Below, piece after piece: positions 7,894-9,160 of a stretch of 9,160 bases of DNA; within the stretch, counting starts at the first letter, position 1, and every line of letters begins with the position of its first letter. The position numbers were made by a program, and so were the translations under genes. The notes under the pieces were generated by a model. That model was not told where the DNA came from, did not search any database, and worked only from the letters and a program-made list of their open reading frames with translations. This DNA comes from Thermoplasmatales archaeon ex4484_6 (GTDB taxonomy: Archaea; Thermoplasmatota; Penumbrarchaeia; Penumbrarchaeales; Penumbrarchaeaceae): positions 1-9,160 of the forward strand of contig NJDO01000066.1 of assembly GCA_002254385.1 (NCBI GenBank), in the 5' to 3' direction.

Positions 7894-7899
7894 CCCTCC
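7894..7899 (-). promoter_or_regulatory. Shine-Dalgarno site that sets the pepT start
   Basis: The minus strand reads GGAGGG, then 7 nt (AAAGAAT), then the ATG at 7886. This strong ribosome site decides between the ATG at 7886 and the upstream in-frame ATG at 7985, which has only GGAG three bases away, too close to work well. It also implies a 5' leader, unlike the other promoters seen in this window. Confidence 0.8.
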
Positions 7900-8067
7900 G
7901 GGAGCTTGAGGGGGTATCCCTGAAGGTTCTCATAACTGTTTGTATTCACATCATTTTGATGAAAGCCGGTACGAGGAGGAGGCATTAACTCCGCAGGGGC
8001 CCTTCACCCCGTTCGGTGCTCCCCTGTCCGGATACCGCTGCCGTAATTTCGGTTCCCCCCCGTTACC

Positions 8068-8079
8068 GTTTAACTAATA
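8068..8079 (+). promoter_or_regulatory. TATA-like promoter for the zinc-ribbon/priL unit (probably leaderless)
   Basis: The sequence CGTTTAACTAATAC contains a TATA-like TTTAACTAA (8069-8077), whose centre lies about 25 nt upstream of the ATG at 8098. The bases between (ACACGTTCATTTCAATACC) have no Shine-Dalgarno. The box is less canonical than the two minus-strand boxes, but its distance to the start codon is nearly the same. Confidence 0.55.
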
Positions 8080-8097
8080 CACGTTCATTTCAATACC

Positions 8098-8235
8098 ATG
8101 GATCAAATCTCCCCCTTATGCCCTGCCTGCAGGGCGGAACTTGCGGCCAATGCCATGCTGAGGGACATGACGGGATATCAGCTGGTCTACTGCGGCAAAT
8201 GCGGGTTCACTCTGGGTGCGGTGAACTATTTCTAG
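8098..8235 (+). CDS. Zinc-ribbon microprotein (45 aa), upstream of priL
   Basis: This short reading frame encodes 45 residues with two CxxC pairs: C-P-A-C at 8-11 and C-G-K-C at 32-35, joined by a 20-residue linker. This is a single zinc ribbon with almost nothing else. The second knuckle, VYCGKCGFTLG, is typical of zinc ribbons. The start is well fixed: the ATG follows a TATA-like box by about 25 nt, there is no alternative start before an in-frame TAA at 8071, and the box spacing suggests a leaderless mRNA. The TAG stop is 12 nt before priL, so the two are probably one transcript. I do not recognise a named family. A role with primase, in transcription or in protein contacts is possible. 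The spaced cysteines and the operon position argue for a real gene despite its size. Confidence 0.72.
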   Translation: MDQISPLCPACRAELAANAMLRDMTGYQLVYCGKCGFTLGAVNYF

Positions 8236-8247
8236 GGCCTGATAGAG

Positions 8248-9160
8248 ATGGATCTGGATCTGATAAGACTCTCGAGATATCCCTTCCTTAAGGTTTCAAG
8301 GGATCACGTCAAGGGTCTCGGCATCTCCCTGGGAGCCATGCTCACGGGTGAGAACGTGACCGTCAGGGAGGCGGCCGTGAGGAGGATCGAGGAAGCGGTG
8401 GAGGGATCACCCATCGACCTGAAGAGGAAGAGAGCACGGGATGAGGTCGAGAGGGACCTCCTGTCATATCCGATCGCAAGGTTCCTTGTGGCAGCCGTGG
8501 CCGACCCGCACCTCATAAAATGGTTCTCCCATCATGAGGGAGAGAGGGCCAGGGCTTTCCTCGAGGGGGAGGACACCGATATCGTCAGATACGTGGGAGA
8601 GGAGCTCGGACTGCCCCTCATGCCGCCACCTGAAGGAGACGATTCCGGGGAAAGGATCCCGCGGATCAGCAAGGTGGACATGATGAGGGGCAGGGAAGCG
8701 GGCAGGAAAGACCTGTGGTGGGTTTCCCTGACGGATTTCCTTCCCTCGAGACGGAACATAACGGGACCCCAGTGGGACCTGTCGAACAGAAGGGTCAAGA
8801 AGGGGATGGTGGCCCTGGAGAGAAGCTCGTACATCCGGCTGCTGCAGGAAAGGGTAAGGACCAGGGTGGAAGAGGGGCTCTGGTCCAGGCCATCCGTACC
8901 CGCCCATCCGGGTGTCAAGGAGCTGATAAACGGGCTCAGGATGAAGGTCGAGAGCAGAAAAAGAAGATATTCCCCCACCGACCTCGGAAGGATGTCCATC
9001 ACAAGACTCCCGCCCTGCATGAAGCAGATCCTGGGTATGGCGCAGGCAGGGGAGAACCTTCCCCACCATGCCAGGTTCGCACTGGTGGCGTTCCTGAACG
9101 GCATAGGGATGTCTCCCGATGATATATTCAGGATATTCACCACCGCCCCGGACTTCAAGG
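8248..9160 (+). CDS. priL: DNA primase large subunit PriL (5' part, cut by the window end)
   Basis: PriL is the non-catalytic regulatory subunit of the archaeal primase. It partners PriS to make the primers for DNA replication and carries a [4Fe-4S] domain. The 304 codons present start with DLIRLSRYPFLKVSRDHV, matching the usual PriL N-terminus (xLxRYPFL...). The family's RDEVERDLLSYPIARFLVAAV helix is at about 72-92, and the segment around WDLSNRRVKKGMV follows later. The Fe-S domain begins with RLPPCMKQIL, whose Cys257 is the first cluster ligand, followed by GENLPHHARFALVAFLNGIGMSPDDIFRIFTTAPDF, a hallmark PriL stretch. The three remaining cluster cysteines must lie beyond the window. The ATG at 8248 has only weak Shine-Dalgarno-like sequence (GATAGAG), so translation probably depends on the zinc-ribbon gene 12 nt upstream. 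Confidence 0.95.
   Translation, partial: MDLDLIRLSRYPFLKVSRDHVKGLGISLGAMLTGENVTVREAAVRRIEEAVEGSPIDLKRKRARDEVERDLLSYPIARFLVAAVADPHLIKWFSHHEGERARAFLEGEDTDIVRYVGEELGLPLMPPPEGDDSGERIPRISKVDMMRGREAGRKDLWWVSLTDFLPSRRNITGPQWDLSNRRVKKGMVALERSSYIRLLQERVRTRVEEGLWSRPSVPAHPGVKELINGLRMKVESRKRRYSPTDLGRMSITRLPPCMKQILGMAQAGENLPHHARFALVAFLNGIGMSPDDIFRIFTTAPDFK

Larger units (their letters stand above)
7887..8097. other. Divergent intergenic region between pepT and the zinc-ribbon/priL pair
   Basis: These 211 bp separate two divergent transcription units. The right end holds the plus-strand TATA box. The left end holds the pepT ribosome site. A pepT promoter should lie around 7930-7965, where the minus strand has AT-rich stretches (ATCAAAATGATG, GAATACAAAC), but no box is clear enough to call. 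Small inverted repeats are visible: CATCA-TTT-TGATG at 7949-7961, and CAGGGG (7994-7999) facing CCCCTG (8021-8026) with CACC/GGTG (8005-8008 and 8015-8018) nested inside. A run of seven C lies at 8055-8061. The repeats could be operators or chance. Confidence 0.5.

Noticed and set aside
7887..7985. N-terminal extension of PepT starting at the ATG at 7985.
   Set aside because: It adds 33 residues unlike other PepT N-termini. The ATG at 7886 matches family length and start and has a strong Shine-Dalgarno.
8464..9158. Two overlapping minus-strand open frames (about 200 codons each) opposite priL.
   Set aside because: They are antisense to the well-supported priL frame, and neither shows a recognisable domain.

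Overview
The window looks like chromosomal DNA of an archaeon, most likely a GC-rich member of the Thermoplasmatota (Euryarchaeota sensu lato). Four things point that way. The rightmost gene is an archaeal/eukaryotic-type DNA primase large subunit. Three start codons have an AT-rich TATA-like box about 25-28 nt upstream and no Shine-Dalgarno sequence, as in leaderless archaeal transcripts. Two large secreted proteins carry PKD domains, N-glycosylation sequons and 'DAFPxDPxEW / DxDGDGxGD' calcium-loop stalks of the kind common in that group. AGG/AGA and ATA codons are also frequent. The lineage is an inference from gene style, not from a marker phylogeny.

Layout. From 23 to 7886 three genes lie on the minus strand. 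Read in their own direction they are: (i) a cytosolic M20B aminopeptidase of the peptidase T family (pepT, 7886-6651); (ii) an 892-residue secreted, membrane-anchored, heavily sequon-rich multidomain beta-sandwich protein with a Ca-binding stalk (6595-3917); and (iii) a 1270-residue secreted, membrane-anchored clostripain-type (C11) cysteine protease followed by beta-sandwich domains, an alpha/beta domain and four PKD-type domains (3835-23). The two surface genes each have their own promoter. Divergently, on the plus strand, lie a 45-codon zinc-ribbon microprotein (8098-8235) and, 12 nt later, the start of priL (8248 to the window end, cut off). The 211-bp region 7887-8097 separates the two groups.

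How the genes may work together. The C11 protease would cut proteins outside the cell, the 892-residue protein could be an adhesin, binding or cell-wall partner, and PepT would finish imported short peptides in the cytosol. This protein-scavenging reading rests on adjacency and family roles only. The plus-strand pair concerns DNA replication priming, with the small zinc ribbon as an uncharacterised companion.

I saw no tRNA or rRNA gene, CRISPR array, insertion sequence or phage gene. I did not find clear evidence of a wholly new system. The least ordinary items are the zinc-ribbon microprotein upstream of priL, the domain build of the C11 protease, and the split between leaderless and Shine-Dalgarno starts among neighbouring genes.
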